A stretch of DNA of 64,000 nt from Sinorhizobium kostiense (GCF_017874595.1 NZ_JAGILA010000006.1:124001-188000), one strand, 5' to 3'. Positions 47,949 to 59,315 are shown, numbered from the stretch's first letter. Notes: generated from the sequence alone by a model not told the origin. Program-made: numbers and translations.

Positions 47949-49775
47949 TTGGCGCCCCCTATCCTGAAGCTTGACGACATCTTTCTCACCTTCGGCGGCG
48001 CGCCGCTCCTTGCCGGCGCCGGCCTGCAGGTCGAGCCCGGAGATCGCATCTGCCTCGTCGGCCGCAACGGCTCCGGCAAGTCGACGCTGATGAAGATCGC
48101 GGCCGGGCTCGCAGAACCCCAATCGGGCGAGGTCTTTCGGCATCCCACGGCAACCATCCGCTATCTGCACCAGGCGCCGGATTTCGACGGCTATGATACG
48201 GTCCAGGCCTATGCCGAAGCGGGGCTCGGTCCCGGCGATGATCCCTATCGCATCACCTATATCCTGCAGCATCTGGGGCTGACCGGAGAAGAGGATCCGA
48301 AGCGGCTTTCCGGTGGCGAGGCGCGGCGCGCGGCGCTTGCACGCGTCATGGCGCCGGAGCCCGACATCCTGCTTCTCGACGAACCGACCAACCATCTCGA
48401 CCTGCCGACGATCGAATGGCTGGAAGACGAACTCGCGCGCAGCCGTTCGGCTTTGGTGCTGATCTCTCACGACCGGCGGTTTCTCGAAAAGGTCTCGACC
48501 GCCACCGTCTGGCTCGACCGCGGCCGGTCGCGCCGGCTCGACCGCGGCTTTGCCCACTTCGAATCCTGGCGCGACGAGGTGCTGGAGGCGGAGGAATTGG
48601 AGCAGCACAAGCTCGGCAAGGCGATCGAGCGCGAGGAGCACTGGCTGCGCTACGGCGTAACCGCCAGGCGCAAGCGCAACATGCGTCGCCTCGGCGAACT
48701 CCAGGACATGCGCGCCCGCTATCGCGGCCACAAGGGGCCGCAGGGCACCGTCCAGGCGACCGCAGCCGATGCAAAGGAATCAGGAAAGCTGGTGATCGAA
48801 GCGGAGAAGATCACCAAGTCCTATGGCGACCGCACGATCGTCACGCCCTTCTCGATCCGCGTCCACCGCGGCGACCGGATCGGCCTCGTCGGGCCGAACG
48901 GCGCCGGCAAGACGACGCTGCTGAAGCTTCTGACCGGTCAGCTGGAGCCGGATTCCGGCAGCGTCAGGCTGGGCACCAATCTCGAGATTGCCACGCTCGA
49001 CCAGAAGCGAGAGGAGCTCGATCTCGACGAGACGCTTGCACATTATCTCACCGACGGCCGCGGCGAGACGCTTCTCGTCAATGGCGAACAGCGGCACGTC
49101 ACCGGCTACATGAAGGAGTTCCTGTTCCAGCCGGAGCAGGCGCGCACGCCGATCCGAGAGCTTTCCGGCGGCGAACGGGCGCGGCTGATGCTCGCCCGCA
49201 TCCTGGCGCGCGCCACCAATCTCCTGATCCTCGACGAGCCGACCAATGATCTCGACATCGAGACGCTTGACCTCCTGCAGGAGATCGTCGCCGGTTTCGC
49301 CGGCACGGTGATCCTCGTCAGCCACGACCGCGACTTTCTCGACCGCACCGTCACCTCGACCATAGCACCGGCCAATCCGGAAGCGCCGGACGGCCGCTGG
49401 ATCGAATTTGCCGGCGGCTATTCCGACATGCTGGCGCAGCGCCGGGGCGCGATTGAGGAAAAGCGCAAGGCGGAAAAAACCGAGAAGGCCAAGAAGAGCG
49501 ATGCGCCCGCCGAAGCCGCGGAACCGCAGAAGACCAGGGGCAAGCTTTCCTACAAGCAGAAATTCGCGCTTGAGAACCTGCCCAAGGAGATCGCCAAAAC
49601 CGAAGCCGAGATCGCCAAGCGCGAGGCGAAGATGCACGACCCCGATCTCTTCTCGCGCAATCCCGACGGCTTCGCCAGGCTCGCTGCCGAGCTCGAGGGG
49701 CTGAGGGAGAGCCTCACACGCATGGAAGAGGAATGGCTGGAGCTCGAGGTGCTGCGCGAGGAACTCGAGGGCTAG
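47949..49775 (+). CDS. ABC-F ATPase (Uup-like)
   Basis: This 608-residue protein has tandem ABC domains. The first has GRNGSGKST and LDEPTNHLDLPT; the second has GPNGAGKTT and LDEPTNDLDIET. The arm between them is basic, and the C-terminus is a coiled coil (KLSYKQKFALENLPKEI), which is the Uup feature. TTG 47949 follows GGAG by nine bases and lies just after the upstream stop. The frame is open further upstream within the pyrophosphokinase gene. The stop is formed by the first bases of the repeat element at 49772. Confidence 0.92.
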   Translation: MAPPILKLDDIFLTFGGAPLLAGAGLQVEPGDRICLVGRNGSGKSTLMKIAAGLAEPQSGEVFRHPTATIRYLHQAPDFDGYDTVQAYAEAGLGPGDDPYRITYILQHLGLTGEEDPKRLSGGEARRAALARVMAPEPDILLLDEPTNHLDLPTIEWLEDELARSRSALVLISHDRRFLEKVSTATVWLDRGRSRRLDRGFAHFESWRDEVLEAEELEQHKLGKAIEREEHWLRYGVTARRKRNMRRLGELQDMRARYRGHKGPQGTVQATAADAKESGKLVIEAEKITKSYGDRTIVTPFSIRVHRGDRIGLVGPNGAGKTTLLKLLTGQLEPDSGSVRLGTNLEIATLDQKREELDLDETLAHYLTDGRGETLLVNGEQRHVTGYMKEFLFQPEQARTPIRELSGGERARLMLARILARATNLLILDEPTNDLDIETLDLLQEIVAGFAGTVILVSHDRDFLDRTVTSTIAPANPEAPDGRWIEFAGGYSDMLAQRRGAIEEKRKAEKTEKAKKSDAPAEAAEPQKTRGKLSYKQKFALENLPKEIAKTEAEIAKREAKMHDPDLFSRNPDGFARLAAELEGLRESLTRMEEEWLELEVLREELEG

Positions 49776-50148
49776 AGCCTTTCCGGGTTAAATGAAAACA
49801 TTCTGCCGGAGCAGGTTTTCGTCAGGGCAGAGGCGATCGCCGCAGGTCGTACCCGGAGGTACGGCCGAGGCGATCGCCTCTGATCCTGGCGGAAAGATGC
49901 CCGGCCACTGCACGTCTCCTTGAAGCGATCTCGCTTCAAGGACAAAGACATGCAGCAATTCAAAGTGCTACAGCGACCTTTGCGCGTCTGATAAGACGCG
50001 CGGCGCTGTAGAGGTTGGCTGAAGCGGGCGGCCTGTTGGCCCGGCTGGCTTGACCGTATGCTTTGGCTACGCCGCGCGCCAGCCGGGCAAACATTCCGCT
50101 CCGCTTGAGCCAACAGAATTGTTTCCATTTAACCCGGAAAGGCTCTAG
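49772..50148. mobile_element. MITE-like inverted-repeat element of 377 bases
   Basis: The ends begin CTAGAGCCTTTCCGGGTTAA and match as an inverted repeat over 23 identical bases, then imperfectly to about 34. The interior has no ORF of note but contains palindromes: GGCGATCGCC near 49831, and CTACAGCG (49968) paired with CGCTGTAG (50004-50011). This is the form of a miniature inverted-repeat transposable element. No transposase is near. Confidence 0.78.
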
Positions 50149-50169
50149 AGGTGAACTTTCGATCCGGCG

Positions 50170-50376
50170 CTACTGCTCGGACAGCTTCATATCCGGATGA
50201 TAGTCCTTACCTTCCACGACTTTGACGACCGCCTGCCCGCATTGCATGTGCTGGGTATCGGCGTTGAACGCATAAGTGGGCGCGCCATAAAGTTCCCATC
50301 CCTGGTTCAGGGCGGCCGTCACCTTGTGGCAGAAGGACGCATCGTCGGGACCGGTGAGGAATCGATAGAGTCTCAA
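50170..50376 (-). CDS. DUF1737-family small protein
   Basis: This 68-residue protein reads LYRFLTGPDDASFCHKVTAA, then LNQGWELYGAPTYAF, the DUF1737 pattern. It starts at TTG 50376, overlapping the stop of the preceding lyase gene, with AAAGG upstream. The function is unknown. Confidence 0.85.
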   Translation of the reverse strand: MRLYRFLTGPDDASFCHKVTAALNQGWELYGAPTYAFNADTQHMQCGQAVVKVVEGKDYHPDMKLSEQ

Positions 50377-51278
50377 GATTTTGCCTTTCGCTTTTCGATG
50401 GTGTCCGCCTTGGCGGCGAGCCTTTGCGCCTCATGGAGATGGAGCCGCTCGACCATGCGGCCGCCGAGATTGATCACGCCCTTGTCGGCATTCTCCGGGA
50501 GGCCGAAGGCTTGAATGATCGCGCGAGCTTCCTCGAGCGCACTCTCGTCGATGCCGAATGAGTGATTGGCCGCCTCGATCTGGGCGGGGTGGATCAGCAT
50601 CTTGCCGTCAAAGCCCATGTCGCGGCCCTGCCGGCATTCCGCCTCGAGGGCTTCTACGTTGCGGAAATCGTTGAAGACCGCATCGATCGCGTCGAGACCG
50701 CTGGCGCGCGCAGCGAGGAGGACCTGCATCAGCCAGTGCGAGAGGTAGGGACGGCCGGGGAGGTCGGCAACGCCCGTCTCTTTCCTCAGGTCATTGAGAC
50801 CCACAACCAGGCAATCGAGCCGCGCAGCCGAGCTGCGGCCGATTTCCGCGATGGCCGGCGCATTGATGACGCCGCGCGGCGTCTCGATCATGGCCCAGAG
50901 CCGCAATGATTCCGGCGCGTCGTTCTTGGACAGCCAATCGAGCGCCGATCGAATGGCGGCGGGCTCCTCCACCTTGGGCAAGAGAATTGCGTCCGGCTTG
51001 GCGGCGAGAGCGGCCGCGAGATCCCGTTCGTCGAAACCCCTTTCCGCCACATTGATGCGGATGATCGCTTCGCCATCCGGCCGACATGCGGAAAGATGGC
51101 GGACAAGGGCATCGCGCGCCTCGGCCTTGCGCTCCGGGGCCACCGCGTCCTCGAGATCGAAGATGACGGCATCCATCGCCAGGTCCTTGATCTTGGCGAG
51201 CGCACGACGATTGTCCGCCGGAACCGAGAGCACGGATCGGCGCAGCCGCACGGGGTGATGATCGGCCGGTCGTATCAT
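50373..51278 (-). CDS. HpcH/HpaI-family CoA-ester lyase (citrate lyase beta/malyl-CoA type)
   Basis: This 301-residue TIM-barrel protein has the family motifs RRSVLSVPADNRRALAK, AVIFDLEDAVAPERK, KPDAILLPKVEEP and MGFDGKMLIHPAQIE. The conserved Glu/Asp positions bind Mg2+. Members cleave or hydrolyse malyl-CoA, citramalyl-CoA or related esters. ATG 51278 begins the recognisable domain. The exact substrate is not predictable. Confidence 0.9.
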   Translation of the reverse strand: MIRPADHHPVRLRRSVLSVPADNRRALAKIKDLAMDAVIFDLEDAVAPERKAEARDALVRHLSACRPDGEAIIRINVAERGFDERDLAAALAAKPDAILLPKVEEPAAIRSALDWLSKNDAPESLRLWAMIETPRGVINAPAIAEIGRSSAARLDCLVVGLNDLRKETGVADLPGRPYLSHWLMQVLLAARASGLDAIDAVFNDFRNVEALEAECRQGRDMGFDGKMLIHPAQIEAANHSFGIDESALEEARAIIQAFGLPENADKGVINLGGRMVERLHLHEAQRLAAKADTIEKRKAKS

Positions 51279-51409
51279 GCGTTCGTTGTGCCCGCCTTTG
51301 CGCCTTCGCGCAAGAACCCGCCTCTGCGTCTTCGCGCAAGACGGAGTGGTCGAAAGCTCTTGCAAGCGGCCTGCCAAGCACCCACATGGCCGATAGAAAG
51401 GTGACGAAC

Positions 51410-51655
51410 ATGCAAAGCATCCGCTCTGTTCTTTTTACAGCCGCAGCCATCACCCTCTTGCTGGCGGCTCTCGTTTTCACCGCCTCGCTGGCCCTGGCGC
51501 TCGCCGGCATCGCCGCCGTGGTAGCGATCGGCAGCGCGATTGCCGCAAGGCTCAACGGCCGGCCGGCGCAGGCGCGAGCCCGAGCGGCTTCGTCCCGTCA
51601 GGCGCGGGAAATGCGGATCTGGAACGACGGCCGCGGCACGATCATCGATCTGTGA
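51410..51655 (+). CDS. Small membrane protein of unknown function
   Basis: This 81-residue protein has one or two hydrophobic segments ([19 protein letters not shown] and [15 protein letters not shown]) and a basic C-terminal tail. ATG 51410 after AAAGG is preferred to ATG 51386. It lies 91 bases before leuD. Confidence 0.6.
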   Translation: MQSIRSVLFTAAAITLLLAALVFTASLALALAGIAAVVAIGSAIAARLNGRPAQARARAASSRQAREMRIWNDGRGTIIDL

Positions 51656-51746
51656 TTCCCCGGCGAGCGCAGATTCCCCTTCATTTCGGCGCAAGACTGG
51701 GCTAAACGCTTCTGCCAATATTCCCGCTGAAATCGAAGGCCTGGAC

Positions 51747-52352
51747 ATGGAAAAGTTCGTCAAGCTCACCGGCGTCGCTGCGCCCCTGCCCGTCGTCAAC
51801 ATTGACACGGACATGATCATCCCGAAGGATTACCTGAAGACGATCAAGCGCACCGGTCTCGGCAAGGGGCTTTTCGCCGAATCTCGCTACAACGAGGACG
51901 GCACGCCGAATCCGGATTTCGTACTCAACAAGCCAGCCTACCAGAACGCCAATATTCTTGTTGCCGGCGACAATTTCGGCTGCGGCTCGTCGCGCGAGCA
52001 TGCGCCCTGGGCACTTCTTGATTTCGGTATCCGCTGCGTCATCTCGACGTCGTTCGCCGACATCTTCTACAACAACTGTTTCAAGAACGGCATTCTGCCG
52101 ATTGTCGTCAGCCAATCCGACCTCGACAAGCTGATGGACGACGCCAGCCGCGGCTCTAACGCCGTGCTGACGGTCGATCTCGAGGCGCAGGAGATTACCG
52201 GCCCCGATGGCGGCACGATCAAGTTTGAGATCGACGCCTTCAAGCGCCACTGCCTCCTGAACGGCCTCGACGACATCGGCCTGACGCTGGAAAAGGCGGG
52301 CGCCATCGACAATTTCGAAAAGGCAACGGCCGCGTCCCGACCCTGGGCATAA
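51747..52352 (+). CDS. leuD: 3-isopropylmalate dehydratase small subunit
   Basis: This 201-residue protein has the aconitase-fold swivel motif [13 protein letters not shown] and the signature [17 protein letters not shown]. It pairs with LeuC in leucine synthesis; leuC is not in this window. ATG 51747 begins the domain, and the open frame upstream to 51540 is a shadow. Confidence 0.97.
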   Translation: MEKFVKLTGVAAPLPVVNIDTDMIIPKDYLKTIKRTGLGKGLFAESRYNEDGTPNPDFVLNKPAYQNANILVAGDNFGCGSSREHAPWALLDFGIRCVISTSFADIFYNNCFKNGILPIVVSQSDLDKLMDDASRGSNAVLTVDLEAQEITGPDGGTIKFEIDAFKRHCLLNGLDDIGLTLEKAGAIDNFEKATAASRPWA

Positions 52353-52361
52353 GCGCTGAAA

Positions 52362-52742
52362 ATGGCGACCAGGCGCATTTCCTCGGGTTCCCCCTTTGAG
52401 AAGGCGGCAGGCTATTCGCGGGCCGTCGTCAAGGGCGACTGGTGCTTCGTCTCCGGCACGACCGGCTACGACTATGCCACCATGATTATGCCGGAGACGG
52501 TCGAGGAGCAGGCGCGCAACTGCCTGAAGACGATCGGGGGCGCGCTCGAGGAAGCAGGCTTCTCGCTTTCGGACGTCGTGCGCAATCATTATTACGTCAC
52601 CGACGCGAGCTTCTCCGATCGGGTCTTTCCGATCTTCGGCGAAGTCTTCGGGGACATCCGTCCGGCCGCGACAATGGTTGTTTGCGATCTGATCCGGCCG
52701 GAAATGCTGATCGAGATCGAGGTCACGGCGTTTCGGGGTTGA
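52362..52742 (+). CDS. RidA-family protein
   Basis: This 126-residue protein of the YjgF/Rid family (SPFEKAAGYSRAVVKGDWCF, SGTTGYDY, EVTAFRG) starts nine bases after the leuD stop, so it is probably in the leuD transcript. The conserved arginine of true RidA deaminases is not obvious at the end (IRPEMLIEIEVTA), so it may be a different Rid subgroup. Confidence 0.88.
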   Translation: MATRRISSGSPFEKAAGYSRAVVKGDWCFVSGTTGYDYATMIMPETVEEQARNCLKTIGGALEEAGFSLSDVVRNHYYVTDASFSDRVFPIFGEVFGDIRPAATMVVCDLIRPEMLIEIEVTAFRG

Positions 52743-52912
52743 GCGGGACGGAAATGGCTCGCCCCCTGCTCGTCGCCTTGCACGACGACAGGCTGGTGCG
52801 CTTGCCCTTCGCCCCGCTTGCGGGGAAGAGCTGTCGGCAGGCGGATGAGGCCCCCGCACGCCGAAGACTCCTTTTTCATTGACCGCGCGGCGTCCCTCGC
52901 GCTATCAGTCAA

Positions 52913-52965
52913 CTCGTGGTGATTTGGCCGGCCGGCTTGCAGCCACGTTAAAGAAGTCGCTAAAG
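52913..52965 (+). promoter_or_regulatory. SAM-II riboswitch upstream of metA
   Basis: The leader contains the SAM-II (metA) motif: TCGTGGTGATTTGG, GGCTTGCAGCCACG, TTAAAGAAGTCGCTAAAGG. This compact pseudoknot senses S-adenosylmethionine in alphaproteobacteria and represses methionine genes. It lies 78 bases before the metA start. Confidence 0.93.
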
Positions 52966-52991
52966 GGCCGAGGAGAACGGATTTTCCGAGG

Positions 52992-53024
52992 ACCGGTCGC
53001 GATGATCTCGCCGCCGGTTTTTTT
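52992..53024 (+). terminator. Intrinsic terminator between SAM-II aptamer and metA
   Basis: ACCGG-TC-GCGA, a five-base loop, TCGC-CG-CCGGT and a run of seven T form a stem-loop terminator. It stands 20 bases before the metA ATG and downstream of the aptamer, so it is positioned to be the expression platform. Confidence 0.8.
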
Positions 53025-53043
53025 GTATTGATCGAGTGGACCC

Positions 53044-53982
53044 ATGCCCATCAAGATTCCCGATACGCTGCCCGCCTTCGAAACGCTCGTCGACGAAGGC
53101 GTGCGGGTGATGACCGAGACCGTGGCGATCCGTCAGGATATCCGGCCGCTCCAGATCGGGCTTCTCAATCTCATGCCGAACAAGATCAAGACCGAGGTCC
53201 AGATGGCGCGGCTGATCGGTGCCACGCCGCTGCAGGTCGAGCTGTCTTTGGTCCGGGTGAATGGCCATCGGCCGAAGAACACGCCCGAGGACCACCTGCT
53301 CGCCTTCTATGAAACCTGGGAGGAGGTGAAGGGCCGCAAGTTCGATGGCTTCATCATCACCGGCGCGCCGGTCGAGACGCTCGAATATGAAGAAGTCACC
53401 TACTGGCAGGAACTGAAGCGCATCTTCGACTGGACGGCGACCAACGTGCATTCGACGTTGAACGTCTGCTGGGGTGCAATGGCGGCGATCTACCATTTCC
53501 ATGGGGTTCCGAAATATCCGCTGAAGGAGAAGGCCTTCGGTGTCTACCGGCACCAGAATCTGAAGCCATCCTCGGTCTATCTGAACGGCTTTTCAGACGA
53601 TTTCGCCGTTCCCGTTTCGCGGTGGACCGAGGTGCGCCGCACCGATATCGAGCGTGTGCCCGAACTCGAGATATTGATGGAATCGAAGGAGATGGGTGTC
53701 TGCCTGGTGCATGAACAAAGTTGCAACCGGCTCTATATGTTCAACCATGTGGAATATGATTCGACGTCGCTGTCCGAGGAATATTTCCGCGATGTGGATG
53801 CCGGCGCGCCGATCAAGCTGCCGCACGATTATTTCCCGCACAACGACGCGACGCTGCCGCCGCAGAATCGCTGGCGCAGCCACGCACATCTTTTCTTCGG
53901 CAACTGGATCAACGAGATCTATCAGACGACGCCCTACGAACTTGAAAAGATCGGCACGGCGAGCACTAGGCTTTCGTTCTAA
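53044..53982 (+). CDS. metA: Homoserine O-acyltransferase MetA (acetyl-type predicted)
   Basis: This 312-residue protein has the MetA family core, with the catalytic cysteine Cys142 in NVCWGAMAA and a later [17 protein letters not shown]. Residue 111, which sets acyl-CoA choice in characterised enzymes, is Glu (TGAPVE) rather than the Gly of E. coli, pointing to acetyl-CoA. It makes O-acetylhomoserine for methionine synthesis. It sits behind a SAM-II switch. Confidence 0.95.
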   Translation: MPIKIPDTLPAFETLVDEGVRVMTETVAIRQDIRPLQIGLLNLMPNKIKTEVQMARLIGATPLQVELSLVRVNGHRPKNTPEDHLLAFYETWEEVKGRKFDGFIITGAPVETLEYEEVTYWQELKRIFDWTATNVHSTLNVCWGAMAAIYHFHGVPKYPLKEKAFGVYRHQNLKPSSVYLNGFSDDFAVPVSRWTEVRRTDIERVPELEILMESKEMGVCLVHEQSCNRLYMFNHVEYDSTSLSEEYFRDVDAGAPIKLPHDYFPHNDATLPPQNRWRSHAHLFFGNWINEIYQTTPYELEKIGTASTRLSF

Positions 53983-54101
53983 ACCGGGAAATCGCCGCGG
54001 AAATCCGGTTGCCGTGCCGATTGAAATGAAGCAGTTTGTCGCCGGTTCCGCGACGTTCTGAGCCGGGGTGCGCATTGCCGCCTTCCGGAGGGGGAGACAA
54101 G

Positions 54102-55118
54102 ATGAGCACCGATACGGAAATCTTCGGCCACACGGCGTCGGGCGAACCGGTCCTTCGCGTGACGCTCAAGGGCGGTGGCTTGACCGCGAAGGTCCTCACC
54201 TGGGGATCGGTCATACAGGACCTCAGACTCGAAGGCCATGCGCCGCCGCTCGTGCTCGGCTTTGAAGACTTCGACAGCTATCCCGCCCATTCCTCCTATT
54301 TCGGCGCCACGCCCGGCCGCAACGCCAACCGCATCGGCAGCGGACGCTTCACGCTTGACGGCGTGGCCTACCAGCTCGAGCTCAACGAGAAGGGCGTCAC
54401 CCATCTGCATGGCGGCAGCGACAATATCGGCAAGCGCAACTGGTCGATCCTCGAAAGAACGGAGGACAGCCTGACGCTTGAGATCACCGATCCGGACGGC
54501 CGCGCCGGTTATCCCGGCAATTGCACGATCACCTGCACCTACCGGCTCGAGCCGGGTGGCGTCCTGAACGTCGTCTACACCACGGTGACCGACGCGCCGA
54601 CGCTCGCCAATGTCTGCCAGCACAGCTATTTCAATCTCGACGGCGGCATCGATGCGCTCGGCCATGACATCATGATTGCCGCCGACCACTATCTGCCGGT
54701 GGACGAGCGGCTGATCCCGACCGGCGAAATCCGCCCCGTCACGGGCACCGTCTTCGATCTCAGGGAAATGACGTCGATGCGGCGCCAGATGGACGGCAAT
54801 GGAATTGCCTACGACCACAATTTCTGCCTCTCGCCGGAGCGCACGCGGAAGCGCTCGGTGGCGCTCGCGCGCAGCATCAATTCCGGGCTTTCCTTGGAAG
54901 TGCTGACCACCGAGCCGGGTGTTCAACTCTATACCGGTTCCAAGCTCGACGTGCCGGTTCCCGGTCTCGAGGGCCGCCGCTACGGCCCCTTCGCCGGCTT
55001 CTGCCTGGAAACCCAGATCTGGCCCGACGCGATCAATCACCAGGGCTCCCCGAAGGCGGTGCTCCGGCCGGGCGAAACGCTCCGCCAGGAAACCGATTAT
55101 GTCTTCAGCAGGAGCTGA
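54102..55118 (+). CDS. Aldose 1-epimerase (galactose mutarotase type)
   Basis: This 338-residue protein has the mutarotase motifs GRNANRIGSGRF, LHGGSDNIGKRNW, ANVCQHSYFNL and GVQLYTGSKLD, with the acidic residue in GFCLETQIWPD. It interconverts alpha and beta hexoses. GGAGGGGGAG precedes ATG 54102. It is monocistronic. Confidence 0.93.
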   Translation: MSTDTEIFGHTASGEPVLRVTLKGGGLTAKVLTWGSVIQDLRLEGHAPPLVLGFEDFDSYPAHSSYFGATPGRNANRIGSGRFTLDGVAYQLELNEKGVTHLHGGSDNIGKRNWSILERTEDSLTLEITDPDGRAGYPGNCTITCTYRLEPGGVLNVVYTTVTDAPTLANVCQHSYFNLDGGIDALGHDIMIAADHYLPVDERLIPTGEIRPVTGTVFDLREMTSMRRQMDGNGIAYDHNFCLSPERTRKRSVALARSINSGLSLEVLTTEPGVQLYTGSKLDVPVPGLEGRRYGPFAGFCLETQIWPDAINHQGSPKAVLRPGETLRQETDYVFSRS

Positions 55119-55145
55119 GCAACGAGGTCTCCAGCGGCTTGCCGC

Positions 55146-56167
55146 TCAACTGGACGCCGCCATTTCACCTGCGACCGGTTCGGCCATGCGGCTGCGGATC
55201 TCCTGAACGGGCAGCCCCTCGGCGATCAGCACATGCAGTTTGGCGAAGGCGGCTTCCAGGGTCGTGTCGCCGCCTGAGACGACGCCTATACGGGCGAGCG
55301 CCGCGCCGGTGGCATAGGTGTCCTGCGCGACCGCGCCGATCACGCATTGCGTCGTATTGACCACGGTCACGCCGCGCGCCACGGCGTCGCCAAGGGCGGT
55401 AAGCAGCCGTGCGTCCGCCTCCGGCACATTGCCGACGCCATAGCTGCGCAGCACCACTCCGCGGAGTTTCGGCTCGGCGAGCACCGCTTCGACGACTCGT
55501 GACGATAGACCGGGATGTATGGTAAGCACCGCGACCGCTTCCGGATCGAAATGCTCCGGCAGATAGAATGCCCGGGGACTTGCAGCGAGCAGCAACTCGC
55601 GATGCAGCACGATCTTGATGCCGGCTTCGGCGATCGGCGGATAGTTGGGCGAATCGAAGGCATCGAAGCGGTCGGTTGCAATCTTGCGGCTGCGGTTGCC
55701 GCGGAAGAGCTTTCGGCCGAAGCAGAGGCCCACCTCGCGGATCGCGTCCTGCGCGGCGAGGATGAGCGCCATTTCGAGATTTTCCAGCGCATCGCTGCGC
55801 GGGGCGGTCAGCGGAATCTGCGCCCCGGTCAGGATCACCGGCTTGTCGAGGCCGGTGAGCATGAAGGAGAGCGCCGAGGCCGTCCACGCCATGGTGTCGG
55901 TTCCGTGCAGCACGACGAAACCGTCATAGGCGTCCCAGCGGCGGACGAGCTCGCCGGCAATGATGGGCCATTGCGCCGGCTGGAGATTGGCGCTGTCGAT
56001 CAGCCTCTCGAGTTCGACGATGTCGCAATCGGGGAGCGGTGTGGCGGAGGCCGTTTCGCCAAGCCGGCGCTTGAGCAGCGCGCCGAATCCCGCCATCGGC
56101 CTCAGCCCGCTTGGGCTCGACTCCATGCCTATGGTGCCGCCGGTATGCAGGATCAGGACGCGGCGGC

Positions 56168-56171
<4 letters not shown>
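55146..56171 (-). CDS. ansA: L-asparaginase (bacterial type I)
   Basis: This 341-residue protein has both asparaginase threonine motifs, LHTGGTIGM near residue 9 and LHGTDTMAWTASALSF near 88, and the later RSYGVGNVPE. Its start overlaps the aspA stop (ATGA), so both enzymes of asparagine breakdown are coupled. It hydrolyses asparagine to aspartate and ammonia. Confidence 0.95.
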
Positions 56172-57571
<1,400 letters not shown>

Positions 57572-57622
57572 GTCTTGCTCGCAAATAGGGGCGCGCCGGG
57601 TCCGCCCGGCTCGAGGATGTTA

Positions 57623-57657
57623 CTACAGCGCCGCGCTTCTGGCGCGCGGCGCTGTAG
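57623..57657. repeat. Rhizobial palindromic element between transporter and aspA
   Basis: CTACAGCGCCGCGC and GCGCGGCGCTGTAG form a 35-base palindrome. A related CTACAGCG/CGCTGTAG palindrome is inside the element at 49772-50148. Because both flanking genes are on the same strand, it could act as a processing or attenuation site. Confidence 0.75.
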
Positions 57658-57704
57658 AGCGGTAGGCGGAAGACTATGCTGTTTTCCGCCGCCGTTCGAC
57701 ACAT

Positions 57705-59162
57705 TCAGATCCGCGCGTTGGATGCGACAGCTTCATCGGGCCGATAGTCCCAGGCGTCACCCTTCCAGGCTTTGCTGTCGATGCCATGATAGCCGAACTT
57801 TTCCGGATTGAAGACCGGTTCCGACGCGCCCGCCTCTATCTGGCTGTCGTAATCCCGCATCAGCCTCAAGGCGGGTTTGAAGAGCATGACGAGGGCGAAC
57901 AGGTTGACGAGCGCAAGCAGGCCCATGGTCACGTCGGCAAAGGCGAAGATGGTGCCGAGGTCGGAGGTCGCGCCCCAGCCGCAAAGGGCGATCACTGCCA
58001 CACGATAGAGGAAGATGAGCGGCTTGTTGTTCCCGCCGATCCAGACGAGGCTGTTTTCGCCGAGATAGTAGTTGTAGATCATCGTGGTGAAGCCGAAGAG
58101 CATCATCGCGATGCTGACGAAAATCCGGCCCCCCTCGCCGATGTGGCTTGCGAGCGATGCCTGGGCGAGGGCGACGCCGCCGATTTCCTCCGCGCCCGGG
58201 CGATAGACGTCGCCGAGCAGGATGATGAAGGCGGTGCAGGAGCACACGATCAGCGTATCGATGAAGACGGAGAAGGCCTGCACGACGCCTTGCGATGCCG
58301 GATGCGGCACTTCAGCCACGGCTGCGACGTTCGGCGCGCTGCCGAGGCCGGCTTCGTTGGAGAAGAGCCCACGCCGGACACCCATGACAATTGCCGCGCC
58401 GATGCCGCCGCCGATCGCCGGCTCGAGGCCGAAGGCGCTCTTGACGATCAGCATGAGCGCGGCGGGGAGCGCGTCGAGGTTGAGCGCGAGCACGACAAGC
58501 GCCATCGCGATGTAACCGAGCGCCATGACCGGCACCAGCACGTCAGCGATGCGGGCGATACGCCGGACGCCGCCGGCGATGATGACGCCGACCAGGACGG
58601 CAATGCCTGCGGCAATCGCCACGACCGGCACGCCGAAGGCATCATTGAGCGAGGTGGCCACCGAATAGGACTGCACGCCATTGAAGCCGAAGCCGAAAGT
58701 CACGAGCAGCAGTACCGAATAGAGGCCGGCCAACCACTTCCAGCGATCGCCGAGGCCATGAGCAATGTAATAGGCCGGGCCGCCGCGGTAGGTGCCGTCC
58801 GGCTCGGCCCGCTTGTAGGCCTGCGCCAGGGTGCATTCGAAGAAGCTCGTCGCCATGCCGATGAGGCCGACGAGCCACATCCAGAAGACCGCGCCCGGCC
58901 CGCCCAGCGTGATGGCCACGGCAACGCCGGCGATGTTGCCGCCGCCGACGCGGCCGGCTACCGAAAGCATCAGCGCCTGAAAGGACGAAAGATGGCCATC
59001 GCTTCCGCCGGCGAAGACCTGCCCGGACCCAAGGATGCGGAACATGCGCCCGAAATAGCGAAACTGCACGAAACGCGAGGCAAGGGTGAACCACAGGCCA
59101 AGGCCGATCAAGACGACGATCAGCACCTTGCTCCACAAAAGATCGTTGAGAAAATCGAGCAT
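57705..59162 (-). CDS. AGCS-family amino acid:sodium symporter
   Basis: This 485-residue protein has about 10-11 membrane segments and the AGCS signature VGGGNIAGVAVAITLGGPGA near residue 70, then GTYRGGPAYYIAHGLG. ATG 59162 follows GGAGGAG. Family members import alanine, glycine or other neutral amino acids with Na+. Grouped with ansA and aspA, its likely substrate is asparagine or aspartate, which is inference. Confidence 0.92.
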   Translation of the reverse strand: MLDFLNDLLWSKVLIVVLIGLGLWFTLASRFVQFRYFGRMFRILGSGQVFAGGSDGHLSSFQALMLSVAGRVGGGNIAGVAVAITLGGPGAVFWMWLVGLIGMATSFFECTLAQAYKRAEPDGTYRGGPAYYIAHGLGDRWKWLAGLYSVLLLVTFGFGFNGVQSYSVATSLNDAFGVPVVAIAAGIAVLVGVIIAGGVRRIARIADVLVPVMALGYIAMALVVLALNLDALPAALMLIVKSAFGLEPAIGGGIGAAIVMGVRRGLFSNEAGLGSAPNVAAVAEVPHPASQGVVQAFSVFIDTLIVCSCTAFIILLGDVYRPGAEEIGGVALAQASLASHIGEGGRIFVSIAMMLFGFTTMIYNYYLGENSLVWIGGNNKPLIFLYRVAVIALCGWGATSDLGTIFAFADVTMGLLALVNLFALVMLFKPALRLMRDYDSQIEAGASEPVFNPEKFGYHGIDSKAWKGDAWDYRPDEAVASNARI

Positions 59163-59315
59163 AAGTCTCCTCCGTTGGCGCCCGGTACGGCCCAGGCGAA
59201 AGCTCCCGACCGGTCGTCGGAGCGTTAAAAATCTCCCGTAACGGCCTATGCCTGCTACCACCGCGCGAGGCAATTTGCCGGGTTGTTGCCAATTGGCGCA
59301 GATTGGTGCAGTCTC

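Noticed and set aside
52754-52882. 42-codon ORF after the RidA-family gene
   Set aside because: It is short, arginine-rich and unrecognised, and lies in the metA leader region.
57786-59228. 480-codon forward frame opposite the AGCS transporter
   Set aside because: It is extremely rich in Asp, Glu, His and Arg, as expected for an antisense frame of a hydrophobic protein.
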